64,000 nt of DNA from Hypoxylon rubiginosum. Its lineage: Eukaryota; Ascomycota; Sordariomycetes; Xylariales; Hypoxylaceae. The notes under the pieces were generated by a model. The model worked only from the letters and a program-made list of their open reading frames with translations. It did no database searches and was not told the DNA's origin. The translations under genes were made by a program, and so were the position numbers. The stretch's first letter is position 1. Every line of letters starts with the position of its first letter. This document shows, in pieces, positions 35,781 through 45,990 of the stretch. The DNA lies in the NCBI GenBank assembly GCA_902806565.1, contig CADCXA010000066.1, positions 1,302,001 through 1,366,000 on the forward strand, written 5' to 3'.

Positions 35781-36267
35781 GGGATAATGATCTGGATGAA
35801 TGGCTATTGAAATCATAGATGGCGTTTTTCCTTTACCGACTCCTGGCATCGATGTCTCTGAGAGCTTCGTCGTCGCTCACTTAGCATACTAATCGTATTA
35901 TTAGATGGCATTAATAGAGAATTTACGGCATAATTACGTTAGCATGGCGGCTAGAGAGACGTTGCTCCATCTCATGTTCTTCATTAGCTAATATCGACGA
36001 GGCCTACCTACCTAAGTAGGTATCCACCTAGGTACGCTATAAAATAACATCTTCGCGACTAGTTGCTAAGTAGACCAGAAATGCCTATCAAGCTATATGT
36101 ATATTCCAAGTTTGTTGCTCTCCTCCTAAGGCCAACCGATTTCTTCCGCAAGGAAGGTGATAATATTCAACTGAGTGAGTGAATGCATATAGGAACCAGT
36201 ATTTACCTACAACCATTAGTCTTGATTTCATTCGACACGACTCATTCCTCGTTCGTTTTGTTTTTGT
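35781..36267. other. Intergenic
   Basis: No gene. It holds CCTACCTACCTAAGTAGGTA (36003-36022) directly followed by CCACCTAGGTAC (36024-36035), a degenerate cluster of the dispersed motif. Confidence 0.6.
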
Positions 36268-37881
36268 TCATACCCAGTGGAGCCACGCCAATCGCTCATC
36301 TCTCTTCTTTTCGTTGTTATGGCAAGGATCTGGATTTCTCATCATCCACTTCTCCCTCGGCCGCAAGACAACAAAGACATATATACCGAGAACAATGATA
36401 GTTAAAGGGATTGCTATGGATGGATATAGCCACATAGAGCTCGAGTCTAGGTCGAACAGTGTCATGGAAAAGAGTGTCTAGTGATTTTGAGTAAGCGAGG
36501 AGGTAGTCGACTATTACTAGACTGTAGATGGTAACCACATACAGCAACGAATGTAGCAGGAAGGAACACCATTGTTACTACGGCGATAGCCTTCATCTGC
36601 TTGCCTTCACTCATATTGTCCCTTGCGAGTGCCTAGTAGTACGTCAGCTCTATCACTTCAACATAGTGCTTGGATACAGGGGTTAAAGGACAGACCATAT
36701 TGGTAGCAAGAGTCATTCCATCAATGATCATGTTACATTCTCTGATCAACTCCAAGTATTCTAGATGGATTTCCCCTAGACGATCCTTAATTCGAGAGCC
36801 TGCGCTGCTGAATTCGTCTCTACGGTTAGTTTCGCAAGGTGGCATGGCCAGCTCGTCAATATGAGCAACCATCTTGTGTACGATCTGCACCCAGCATTCA
36901 AGACCATTTCTGATTGAATATATCCTTAGCCAGGGATCAACGCGAGATTTGAATTTAGTAATGGCCCCATATCCGTGAAGCTGGAGTGCATCAATAGTAT
37001 CCTGTAAGTCAGTCTTTCCTGACAGAACAAGCTCACGCATTCGAGATCTCTCGATCTCTGCAAATATACCAACTGAAAGCATTGGGTGGCAGAAAGAGTT
37101 TTCTGAGCTCTTGATGAATCGATTGGCAATCCTTGCCATGACTGTTTTCCCCGCGGATGTGTCATTGCAGCCATAAAATACTGCATATGTGCGCCCTGTG
37201 CTTGGGAAGTATGTTGAAGACAACGCTATATCGTCTTTCCAGTGAGCCGACGAGCGGCAATTGTACACTAAATTGCACTGTTAATTTGTAAAACCTGAAT
37301 CGACTCTATTCACGAGAATACCTATCGCAGTTCCCAATGAGTTTTCAATTGGAAGATATGTCCGGGAGAATACTACAGCATAGTTGCGGAAAATCGTCCT
37401 AGCGAGCGAATCGTGGATGAAAAAGCGATCGTATATACGCTCGAAGACTAGCATAGAGAAAGGAAGATAACTCAAACCATAATTGGAATCTTCTTTCCGG
37501 CTTCCTAAGCTTTAGTGAAGCGTTAGGCTATGGAACGAATGGCCACCGAGGAATACCATACACGAGAGATGCAGTGAAATTGCGGGAATCTTCCGGTATC
37601 AAGGTTTCCTGTAGTTGCGTAAGCAGGTATTGTTAACAAGAAATATGTGCTAACTCTTTGAAACCAATCCATCCATTGCGAATCTGACAATAAATCCCAG
37701 TGTTCGACCTTTCGTTGCTTCTAAGAGAGATCAGTACATTGGGATAGCGGCTAATTAAGGATCTATTGGACCTTACCTGCTCATCATAGCTCAGCCGTAT
37801 CACTTTGCATATTCGGTTTTCGTACTCAAAGTTGCTGAGGTCGCCCTCAGACAACTTCCATCGTTGCCGAACCCAGTCCAT
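36268..37881 (-). pseudogene. CorA-like membrane transporter gene with two in-frame stops
   Basis: Four exons can be spliced in one phase: 37881-37777, 37720-37564, 37504-36543 and 36477-36268, 478 codons in all. The N-terminus begins MDWVRQRWKLSEGD; exon 2 gives KQRKVEHWDLLSDSQWMDWF. The C-terminus identifies the family: MKAIAVVTMVFLPATFVA joined to TLFSMTLFD, then a second membrane helix (LYPSIAIPLTIIVLGIYVF). This is the two-helix C-terminus of fungal CorA/ZntB-like proteins; the canonical GMN motif is not visible. Two nonsense codons lie in exon 3: TAA 37283-37281 and TAG 36635-36633. Both could be single C-to-T changes from CAA and CAG. The rest of the frame is clean, so inactivation looks recent. 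Confidence 0.75.
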
Positions 37882-38354
37882 AAGACAGAGTCGTAAGTTG
37901 ATGTAAAAGAATTTCAGAAAACAACAAAATGAGCTTTGATATTAAACAGTCCTAGGAGATATTTAGTCTTAAGAGCGGATATCGGGTAGAAAGGTAGGTA
38001 CATTATGTACCTACCTACCTCACACATGAGTCAAGACCGCCTGAGATGACCATGCAATTCTAGGCTCCGTTTGCCTAACCTAAGATGACGCCCTACCTAC
38101 GTGGTCACCGAATTTATAGTAGCACAAACGCCAAGTTTTGCTTATCGATGACCACTGACACTTGCAGAATCTTGTTTCAGTGTTATTCCTCACGAGAAAT
38201 AGGAATGAGCCTCATTGGCTACGTTTAGGGCTTTGCATCGGGTCCATCCCATTACGCGGCAAGCTATGGAGTGTAGTATCCGCTCCTATGTCGGCTGTGA
38301 TGCCGATATGAGATGAGGCTCTGCTGTGGAGTTCACCAGATTGCTTGCTATACC
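37882..38354. other. Spacer between two broken genes
   Basis: This AT-rich spacer contains the 25-nt palindrome listed next. The missing part of the kinase-like gene might once have lain here, but I can recognise no kinase motif. Confidence 0.5.
37992..38016. repeat. Near-perfect 25-nt palindrome built from AGGTAGGTAC
   Basis: The arms AGGTAGGTACAT (37992-38003) and ATGTACCTACCT (38005-38016) are perfect reverse complements around a single T. It is made of the same ACCT/AGGT units as the dispersed palindromes. Confidence 0.9.
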
Positions 38355-39463
38355 TTAGGTTAGGTATCGTTCGTTCCTTTGGCAGAATCGCTCCAGAGCA
38401 AGGACTTCCTGATCAAAGCTCTCCGATAATTCGTAGAATCAGGCTCCTTGAGGATCTCTTTAACAACGAAATCTGCTCCTGCGTTTCCCTTTTCGAGTTC
38501 TTAGCAAAGCAGTGTTTAATATTGAGAATCTATTCTTACTTGATGGACTGAAAAGTTATGGTGAGAATGATGGATTTTCACTCGCCGCACGTTAGAAAAG
38601 GTGCCTTGGTATAAATATTGGGGGTCGTTTTGGTCATCTGTCCCCGGAGAGACGAAAGAGAGAACATCGCGCGTACTCAGCGAGTATAAATGAACTCTCT
38701 CCCCTATATTTCTAGCCGTTGCGAAGAAGGGAGCGCATACGATCCACTGTTGAGTTTCAAAGAAGCCGATCTCGTTAATTGTCCATTCCTTACCTTTTCG
38801 CAGAGGATAACCACTTTTAGGATCCAACTCTACGTGCCGTGCAACCAAACAGATGGTAGATCCTATTTTGTGTTCCTTGAGAGGCAAATCCTAATCTCTT
38901 ATCTCCTCATCCAAGAAATGGGTGATACATTGGACTTTGCCTATGAGAACTAAGATGGCGAAAATCTTCTGGTACGATGCGTACTGTCTTCTGTTGCTCT
39001 CCTGGAACTCATGCTGCCGGCAGATGTCTTGTGCCAAAGTTGATGCATTTCTCCTTAGGGTCTCGTATTGAGTGAGCTCGTGTTCCACCGCCGTTTCGGT
39101 TACGATAGCTCCTAGTCTGTCTAGTGGTAGAAACTTCTTGTCGTCTTTAGATATTTTGATAGCATCATGTAGGCGTTCTTCCATTTTCAACCAGCTCCCA
39201 GTCCCAGCAACTTCGCTCTTTGAACCTTGAACGGGATCTCGAACGGGATCTTGATGGTTGATATCTCGGAGTCGCTCACTGTTCCCCCTATCGTAAATAG
39301 TGCTGGGATATGATTGTTCGCTCACGGGTGCGATATGCTCGACGTCATGACCACTCCTACTGTCGTCTGCGGGCTCAACGTTGATTACAATATCGCTAGA
39401 AGGTCGTTCCGATTCTCGCTGACCGACCTGTGAAGAATGGTAAGCCTGGGCTGTCAAGTTCAT
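38355..39463 (-). pseudogene. Protein-kinase-like gene, truncated, with stop and frameshift
   Basis: From ATG 39463 the frame reads a Ser-rich variable region, then QKIFAILVLIGKVQCI and a Glu-rich block ending EEIRD, a TAG (38893-38891), then DLPL. I recall fungal relatives reading ISDQDLPL here, which suggests the stop replaced Gln. The frame continues with a segment ending PLRKGKEWTINEIGFFE and with WIVCAPFF, GTFSNVRRVKIHHSHHNF. This last part resembles the glycine-loop approach of a group of fungal kinase-like proteins. A likely intron (38539-38489) leads to ADFVVKEILKEPDSTNYRR; then one base seems lost in a T run before FDQEVLALERF. The frame ends at TAA 38357-38355 within a TACC/GGTA-rich stretch. 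No catalytic loop or DFG is present, so the gene is truncated. The family is judged from memory. Confidence 0.6.
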
Positions 39464-41470
39464 ATAGACATAATCATAATGGGTAGACCACAGATTAGTC
39501 AACCATTTTCTATTGGCGTATAGGGGGTAATCACATTTCCCTGGTCCTGAATATCTCTATTTTGAAATTGGCGTGTCTCCATGCTTGCTTCGTATAATGT
39601 AGACTCTTGGAATCCATGAGAAAGGGTTCAAAGGGGTTAAAGGGTTCTCCCCATTTTCCAACCCCCTCTATCATGTCCGAGGTGGCGGCGCCCATCCCAA
39701 TTGTGCAGATGCGAATCAGCAAGCCACATAATTTTCGTCTCATATGGAAACCTCACTCCCCGGGATACCCGAGTCATCATGATTTCTATTTGACTTTTAA
39801 TTGGGTGATGCCTTAAGGGCGGTTACATATTACATGGCGGTGGCGCAGCTTGCTTGTGCGCCTTACGGATAACCCCAATCGGCCTGGCTTTTAGGCATTA
39901 TCCCTTGGTAAGAACTGTCTTGAACGCCGGCTCGAATTTCTTACCCTTTCATCATCTTTTCGTACCTAGCTCATTCAATCGCCTTCACAGTCTATAAAGT
40001 CACCTCAAGCCAAATGCATCCTATTCTCGTCATCCCAACCCGGAATGTGGACCCGGCACGACTTTCGAATGTATTAAGGAATAAATTCGGTCGCGGTGGC
40101 TTTCGCATTGAAATGCGACACTGTACCTACAGAGTGTATGCGAACTATCAACTGACAGAGGTGAAGGAACCTATCTACCCACCTTATACATACGAAGTTT
40201 AACTAGTTCTAACCAGTCAAACAATAGAGCGAAATCAAGCAATCGTATCTTTCGATCCTGCCTGCCGCTTCCGCGAGGTCATGATTATATACACGATAAT
40301 GCCAAGGCGGTGTGAAGGCCGTAACATCGATATCGCGATATGTTTGGGCGTGTATGTCAGGAGAGTGTATGTTGGAGGAGCGTCATCTTGTCACATATAC
40401 TTCAGGAACTTAGGGACACCTTTTCCCTAATAAAATCAACAGTGCCACAGAATTCTTGCCAAAGAGGGCATATGACATAATGATGTAGTCTCTTAAGTTA
40501 TACGTATGATGGATGTATACCTACCTACCTACCTAAGGTAAGGTAGGAGGTACACACATTATTATACATTGTACTCCATAATAGCAACACCAAATTTGCT
40601 ATTCCAATCGATCTTCTCTTACATCTCAGCCTCAAAATTTCGACACGAATAACAAACCTTTAGGTGACCCAAGTTTGCTGCCTTTGCTCCGGCAACATTG
40701 TTGCTATCGTCGCCGCCGCCCCCTATTCTCAGAGAGCTTATAAAGTGTCCCAGGTAAGCGGATTTTTCTACAACTTCGACCTTTTATATTGTTTTTTAAT
40801 ACTCGCGATGACTCCTGAGGACGAGCTAACATAGGCGTAGTTAGAAGCTGTCGACCGAGCTGGCTTTCTTTAAAAGAGGTCTCGTTGTAAATACTGCGGT
40901 AAACCCTACACTTCAAGATAGGGCACCACAAGACTATGGGACTCACCTATATAACTGCAGTGATTATAGAGATATCAGGACCAACAAGCTGAATTAGAGC
41001 GCCATCCGAATAACAAGTATCCCGCCGATTCGTATACAAGCAGGCTACATACCACAACAACCGGCCATTCTCCCATTTTCAGGACCAGAAAACATGAGAT
41101 TTCTTATTTGGAATGCACTTTTCTTTTAAGCTCCCTACTTAAGCTGCCCTGGCTACCAATTTGTTCGATATTAGGATCAGGTAGCCAGAGTCGTAAAGGA
41201 GGCAAAACGTGCAAGGAATTGGACGGGAACCTACTCCATTGAAATCTAGGCACTCAGGATACGGACCAAAACCATTATGAGTTGTTTGTATTCCTGAACA
41301 AAGAGACAATCGCAGGTTTGGTAGCACAACACCTCCCCTGTTTAGCATAGGTAAGGGATAACGGACGACTGCCGCCTTTCCACCTTCGCTTTCGTTCCAG
41401 CTTGCTGAGAAGTTACTATCAAGCACCCGTACAGTCGTCCACCTGCTCGGGTTTGAGAAGAACAGTCTTC
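39464..41470. other. Intergenic, about 2 kb
   Basis: Only one small open frame deserves mention (40014-40202, separate entry). At 40519-40553 TACCTACCTACCTACC is followed by GGTAAGGTAGGAGGTA, an imperfect inverted repeat of the dispersed motif units. Confidence 0.5.
40014..40202 (+). CDS. Possible small hypothetical protein (62 aa)
   Basis: An ATG-to-TAA frame of 63 codons encodes MHPILVIPTRNVDPARLSNV through IYPPYTYEV. The composition looks protein-like (mixed, with Pro/Tyr near the end), and the ATG follows AGCCAA, an acceptable fungal start context. No homologue family was recognised and a random frame of this length is possible. It stands alone between the kinase-like and SDR remnants. 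Confidence 0.25.
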   Translation: MHPILVIPTRNVDPARLSNVLRNKFGRGGFRIEMRHCTYRVYANYQLTEVKEPIYPPYTYEV

Positions 41471-41842
41471 ATGGCTACGAAGGTAACACTCAACTGAGGC
41501 ATAGCGCTAGTCACAGGAGTAGGTAATTCAAGCCCCCATCAACAGCCACCTCTACTAATACCAGAATACCAGGCTGCTGGTGGTATCGGCAAGGAAACTG
41601 TCATCGCTTTGCCGAAGCTGGTGTTCATGGAGTTGTTTTCGCAGATATTAACGAGGACGGTGTCCGGGAAGCTGCCGAGCAGAGTAGAAAGTGCGCTACG
41701 AACAAAGACTTCATGCCATTAGCCATTCGCGTCGATATTGCCGACGAAGATAGCGTATAGAGTATAGTCAACACTACCGTGAGCGAGTTTGGACGAATGG
41801 ACTATACCTAGTACCAATAGCGCTGGGGTGAGAAGATTTGTT
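41471..41842 (+). pseudogene. Short-chain dehydrogenase/reductase remnant
   Basis: The N-terminal third of an SDR is readable across several frames: MATKVTLN, a TGA (41495-41497 region), GIALVTG, a possible intron, AAGGIGKETVI (the Gly-rich NAD(P) loop), then a lost base in a T run, FAEAGVHGVVFADINEDG, PLAIRVDIADEDSV, a TAG at 41758-41760, SIVNTTVSEFGRMDYT, and TNSAGV (the NNAG-like motif) in another frame. Removing 7 nt (ACCTAGT, 41816-41822) would put MDY and TNSAGV in one frame. The Tyr-x3-Lys catalytic part is missing. It reads toward the FAD-oxidoreductase pseudogene and may once have been its functional neighbour. Confidence 0.75.
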
Positions 41843-42242
41843 GAGCAGCTTTTTTGTGGCTAAATCTAATGATACTAGCTGTGCTACTCTACTTTACTCC
41901 GGTGTTTGTTAGGTGTAGCTATAAAGTGTAAGGTAATTTTAAATATTTAATTAGCTGGTTAAATGGCAGTACTAATAAAATAAAGAGAAGTTGATACCCT
42001 GCCCTGTCTATCACACAAAGCTAGGCCTGCATATGAGGTCAGGGGTAAGTTGTGAGGCGTGAAGCTCTGTTGGCGCGCAACCGTCCCTTACCATCCCTTA
42101 GACGTTCAGAATTTTCCAGGTTCCGCATATTCCCCCTTTCCATCTCGATTCCAGGTCTCCTCATCTCTTTCAACTCTGAAATTCCTTGCCTGGAAACTTC
42201 TCTGTCTATCTGTGCTAAGTAGGTATCTATCAATCTCCTGCA

Positions 42243-43792
42243 ATGGCCAACTCCAGCGCCATCGATACCTTGAAACAAGCCATCCCGGATGGTGTTTTTA
42301 CTAAACGTGGAGAGGAATTGTACGAGACCCTGAACGGCTCGTATCTCTCGGGCTTCGAGAGCGATCTCAAACCATCCTGGATTGTGCAGCCTCGAACCAA
42401 AGAGGACGTAGCGGCATTCTTGAAGACGATTAGCTCCTACTCAGACAGCGTCGCATTCGCTGTTCGCGGTGGAGGGCAACAGCCTCTTCCACAGTGTGCA
42501 AACATTCAGAATGGCATTACTTTGGACCTCAGGCTCTTGACTGGCATCGATCCCAGCGACGGAATCGTCAAGGTTGGGGCAGGTGAGCGATGGGGTTCGG
42601 TATACGAGAGGCTGGGCGTAGATGGGCTCGCAGTTGCAGGCGGAAGGTCTGCAACAAATGGAATCGGAGGCCTGGCTCTCGAGGGTTTGAATTTCCGACT
42701 CTGTCCTTCTTGATTACATCGACTGACTTCCATATTACAGGAGGACTGTCCTTCTTCTCCAGTGGTGAGGGGTTTATTTGCGACAATGTCATCAATTACG
42801 AGGTGGCTCTAGCCTCGGGTGAGATCGTCAATGCAAATGCCGACGACAATGCTGATCTATGGATTGCCCTCAAGGGTTCCGGAAACAATCTGGGCATCGT
42901 TACTCGCTATGACCTCTGGACATTCCAATAAGGCCAAATTTGGGGCGGGTTCCTTTTCTACTTTGCCCCAACCTTCCCCAGTCAGCTCGAGGCCCTCGTC
43001 CACGTACGTACTGGACGACCCCATCGAGAGCAAAAGAACCCATCTCATGGTCAGTATTGGGTACTCGGCCATATTCGGCGGCGATGTTATGTGCCTAAAT
43101 CAACCATACTATCTCGATGCGGTTGAGAACCCGCCTGTACTTGACGTCTTTAGCAAGATGCAACCGCAAATAGACGCTTTGAACACCATGCGCCTACAAA
43201 CTGTCACAGACGCAGCAGCAGAGCAAGCAGGCGGGGTTCAGAGCCAAGTGAGGCATGTCATCCATATATCTTGTGATCCTTCACGGTACGGGGGCTAACT
43301 AGTCACAGATGTGCTTACATGAACATCACTGTTAAGGCTGATGTGGCCACCCTGCAAGCCGCAACCGACATCTACACCGGTGGCCTTGGTCCAGTCAAGT
43401 CTATTGAGGGTTTGACTGCCTCCTTCACCCTGCAGCCGTACCCGGTCTCCTTGATAGAGCAGTCAGAAGCAACCGGGGGCAACTCATTGGGACTGAAGTC
43501 CTCTGACGGCCCTCTTGTTTCTCTCCTGCTGCTTTCATACTGGAAGAACAGGAGTGACGATGATGCTGTCATTACCTTCATGAAGGCGGCCCTCGAGAAG
43601 ATGAAGCAAGACGCGGCCTCGCGAGAGCAGCTGGTGCCATTTGTGTACATGAACTACGCATGGACTCATCAAGACCCCATCAACTCGTACGGTGCTGAGA
43701 ACAAGAAGAGACTTCAAAAGGCGAGCAAGAATTATGATCCTGAAGGCCTGTTCCAGAGGGCTTGCCCTGGTGGCTTCAAACTTTTTCCTTAA
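42243..43792 (+). pseudogene. FAD-linked (berberine-bridge-like) oxidoreductase, broken
   Basis: Exon 1 (42243-42684) and exon 2 (from 42741) encode an FAD_binding_4 oxidoreductase: WIVQPRTKEDVAAFL, AVRGGGQQPLP, GITLDLRLLTGID, AVAGGRSATNGIGG, then GGLSFFSSGEGFICDNVINY and ALKGSGNNLGIVTRYDL. The usual His flavinylation site after GGG is Gln here, which I believe occurs in some fungal members. A TAA (42929-42931) follows WTFQ; the same frame goes on with GQIWGG. At 43004-43011 GTAC is duplicated in tandem, shifting the frame before LDDPIES. A further intron (donor GTGAGG after VQSQ) precedes YMNITVKADVATLQAATDIY, again in a mismatched phase. The C-terminus ENKKRL through GGFKLFP is complete. 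It would have been a secreted or cytosolic flavo-oxidase of unknown substrate. Confidence 0.85.
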
Positions 43793-44684
43793 GATGCGAA
43801 ATCATAGGAACCGAAATGGCGTCAAACTTTGCCACCATTCGTAGATGCAATATCTACACTACGTACATAACTTTAGTTTACTGAATGTATTGTTAACAAA
43901 ATATTTCCTTGATTCCGAGTAGCTCGCGATTTCGCCAAGTCTTTGATCCTTCGTTTCGTGTCGTATTGTGTTTACCTCACAGTAGTTCAACCACCGCAGC
44001 AAGTAATACAACGGTGAGTCTCGGTAGAACCGATTAATATCTTGATTGAACTAATACAAGGAGCGACGCGGAGATCTATGAATCTAGAGCGTTACCAAGC
44101 ACCGGGTATCTACAAAGCCTTTATGAGTGTTTACCTTCCGAGCTTAAGGAATAAAGGCAATGTCTGGACTATCTAGTATTCCAATTTGGATTTCAGGTAC
44201 CCCTGAGCCAATTCAGCGTGATATTGCTGCATGCCGTTGGTAACTGAGAAAGGGGGCGTTGTTGGCGAGGTTTATAATGTATTATGCAGTGGTGATGCTA
44301 GCGATTCTATATTCAGGGATTAGGTAAATGGTAGGCGTATTCATGGGTACAAAACATTGGCCTGCCATGTAGGATAGATATCTTTATTACCTAATATACT
44401 ACCTATATTAAAAGAGGTTTACGGTCGATCACCCAAGGTAGGCAATAGTTTTGATACTTATCTGCCTGGTTATAATACCCCTATCCGGACAATTTCACAT
44501 AGTTCCGTACCTTGGAACAATGCCCACTCACCTACCTAGGTACACGATAGGTGACAACACAAGGAAGAAAATGAGGCAAATAATACTAATATATTATTGT
44601 TAGAGGAAATTGCAAATTATTAATCTATCTTACAGAATACTCAAAACTATCTAGGTATCTAGTAGGACTGCCAGGTTAGGCGGC
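43793..44684. other. Intergenic
   Basis: AT-rich, with no gene recognised. It carries one exact TACCTAGGTA (separate entry). Both flanking reading frames end here, so only terminator/polyadenylation signals are expected. Confidence 0.5.
44533..44542. repeat. TACCTAGGTA palindrome, copy 4
   Basis: An exact copy, preceded by CACC and followed by CACGATAGGTG, another partial repetition of the unit. Confidence 0.9.
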
Positions 44685-45335
44685 TTAATAGCCCCTTGAG
44701 GCATCTCTCCAATTAGCATCACAAAATTTATAGAATCCTTGGAAAAGGTACACATTATCTATACGGGTGAAAAAGTCTTCCAGCTCTACGGCAGATGCCA
44801 CGACCGTGGTGGTCAATATAAAGTCGAGGTATTTGTCCTTAAATTGCTCGACTCCGTCCCCGGTGTAAGACTTTAGTGCCTCGTCGAGACGCTCCAACGT
44901 GTACTGTGCCAATCTCCGCATGATGCAGACAGAGAACTGATGTTGCCGAGTTATGTTTGTAATGTCGTCGAATGCGCGTTGCAGATTGGCCCGGCATCGC
45001 CAGCGATACAAAGCTCTGACCAAGTGCGATATCATCGGCTCCCTGAAGAAGGTAGGCATAAGCTTATTATTGACGTTGAGCTCGCGAATGACATCGCTTA
45101 CGATGTCTGGATAAAACACGTCTTTGTCCGCGTTTTCCACAGCGACGAAGAGGTCGATAGCACCTTGAACGGTAGCTAGTTGGCATGCTGTGCATTTCAT
45201 CTCCCATTCCCTCTCGGATTTATACTCCCAACCTTTATTGTCGAAAATGCTTAGGAGGAGCAAAGAGAAACGGTCCTCGCCGAGAACCTTTTCACAAATA
45301 CCACAAACTTTTCGAGCGTTTACAGTGTCTGACAT
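44685..45335 (-). CDS. Uncharacterised Cys4 protein (216 aa)
   Basis: ATG 45335 to TAA 44687-44685, one exon. I do not recognise the family. Two CxxC pairs, CGIC (Cys11, Cys14) and CTAC (Cys48, Cys51), are spaced like a small zinc-binding treble. They flank RFSLLLLSIFDNKGWEYKSE. The remaining 165 residues look helical, with Leu/Arg-rich segments (ALYRWRCRANLQRAFDDI, RRLAQYTLERLDEALKSY) and an acidic tail region. There is no signal peptide or membrane segment. The frame stays open upstream of the ATG, but that part lacks an ATG and looks non-coding. It lies between the FAD-oxidoreductase pseudogene and the acetyl-CoA transporter and is intact in frame. Confidence 0.6.
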   Translation of the reverse strand: MSDTVNARKVCGICEKVLGEDRFSLLLLSIFDNKGWEYKSEREWEMKCTACQLATVQGAIDLFVAVENADKDVFYPDIVSDVIRELNVNNKLMPTFFREPMISHLVRALYRWRCRANLQRAFDDITNITRQHQFSVCIMRRLAQYTLERLDEALKSYTGDGVEQFKDKYLDFILTTTVVASAVELEDFFTRIDNVYLFQGFYKFCDANWRDASRGY

Positions 45336-45990
45336 GATGAAGTGATTTAGTGGTGACTCGATTCGGTCTGATATTGGCCTTGGGGCAAACCATCGCTGCC
45401 TTATATGCCCCAACCAAACATGATCGGTTTGCGGGAACAATATGGTTCTTCCTTAACAATGCTTTTGAATTCCAACAAGGCTCTACGTGCATTGTTTCCG
45501 AGAAAACACTTGACATTATGATAAAGAAGTTATTGGCGTCGTAATGCTTCTCAAGTAACAGTATCTAAAAATATAATAGACGAAATCTTGGCCCTAGTAG
45601 TCATTCCTTTGTCTGCCTATCTTATTGTCTTCATAGGGTACCTAGGTAGTTATCGAACAAGTATAGCATTGACGTCTAACCAATCAGATTTTACCATGCA
45701 GCTGATTTTGGGAATTTCGTGATTCTACGTCTGCACTATTACGTGAGCTCAGGTCCTCGGGCTAGTAGCGTCAACTTGGCATAGTTATACAATTACATTT
45801 GATCATACTGGACAAGATAAATTTACTATGAGTTGGATGGACTATGTTGAGTTGCGACTTAGTAACTGGGCTAATTGGAGGTGAGACAGCACTCTTCGCA
45901 AGAACAGATTGAAATTTCCAAAAATCGAATTACTAGGACTTTATTTACTGTCCATATTGTACACATAGATTCGACTTATATCCGCCATCA
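45336..45990. other. Intergenic
   Basis: Promoter side of the Cys4 gene and 3' flank of the acetyl-CoA transporter, both on the minus strand. It carries one exact TACCTAGGTA (45639-45648). No gene. Confidence 0.55.
45639..45648. repeat. TACCTAGGTA palindrome, copy 5
   Basis: An exact copy, 304 bp upstream of the Cys4 gene's ATG. Confidence 0.9.
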
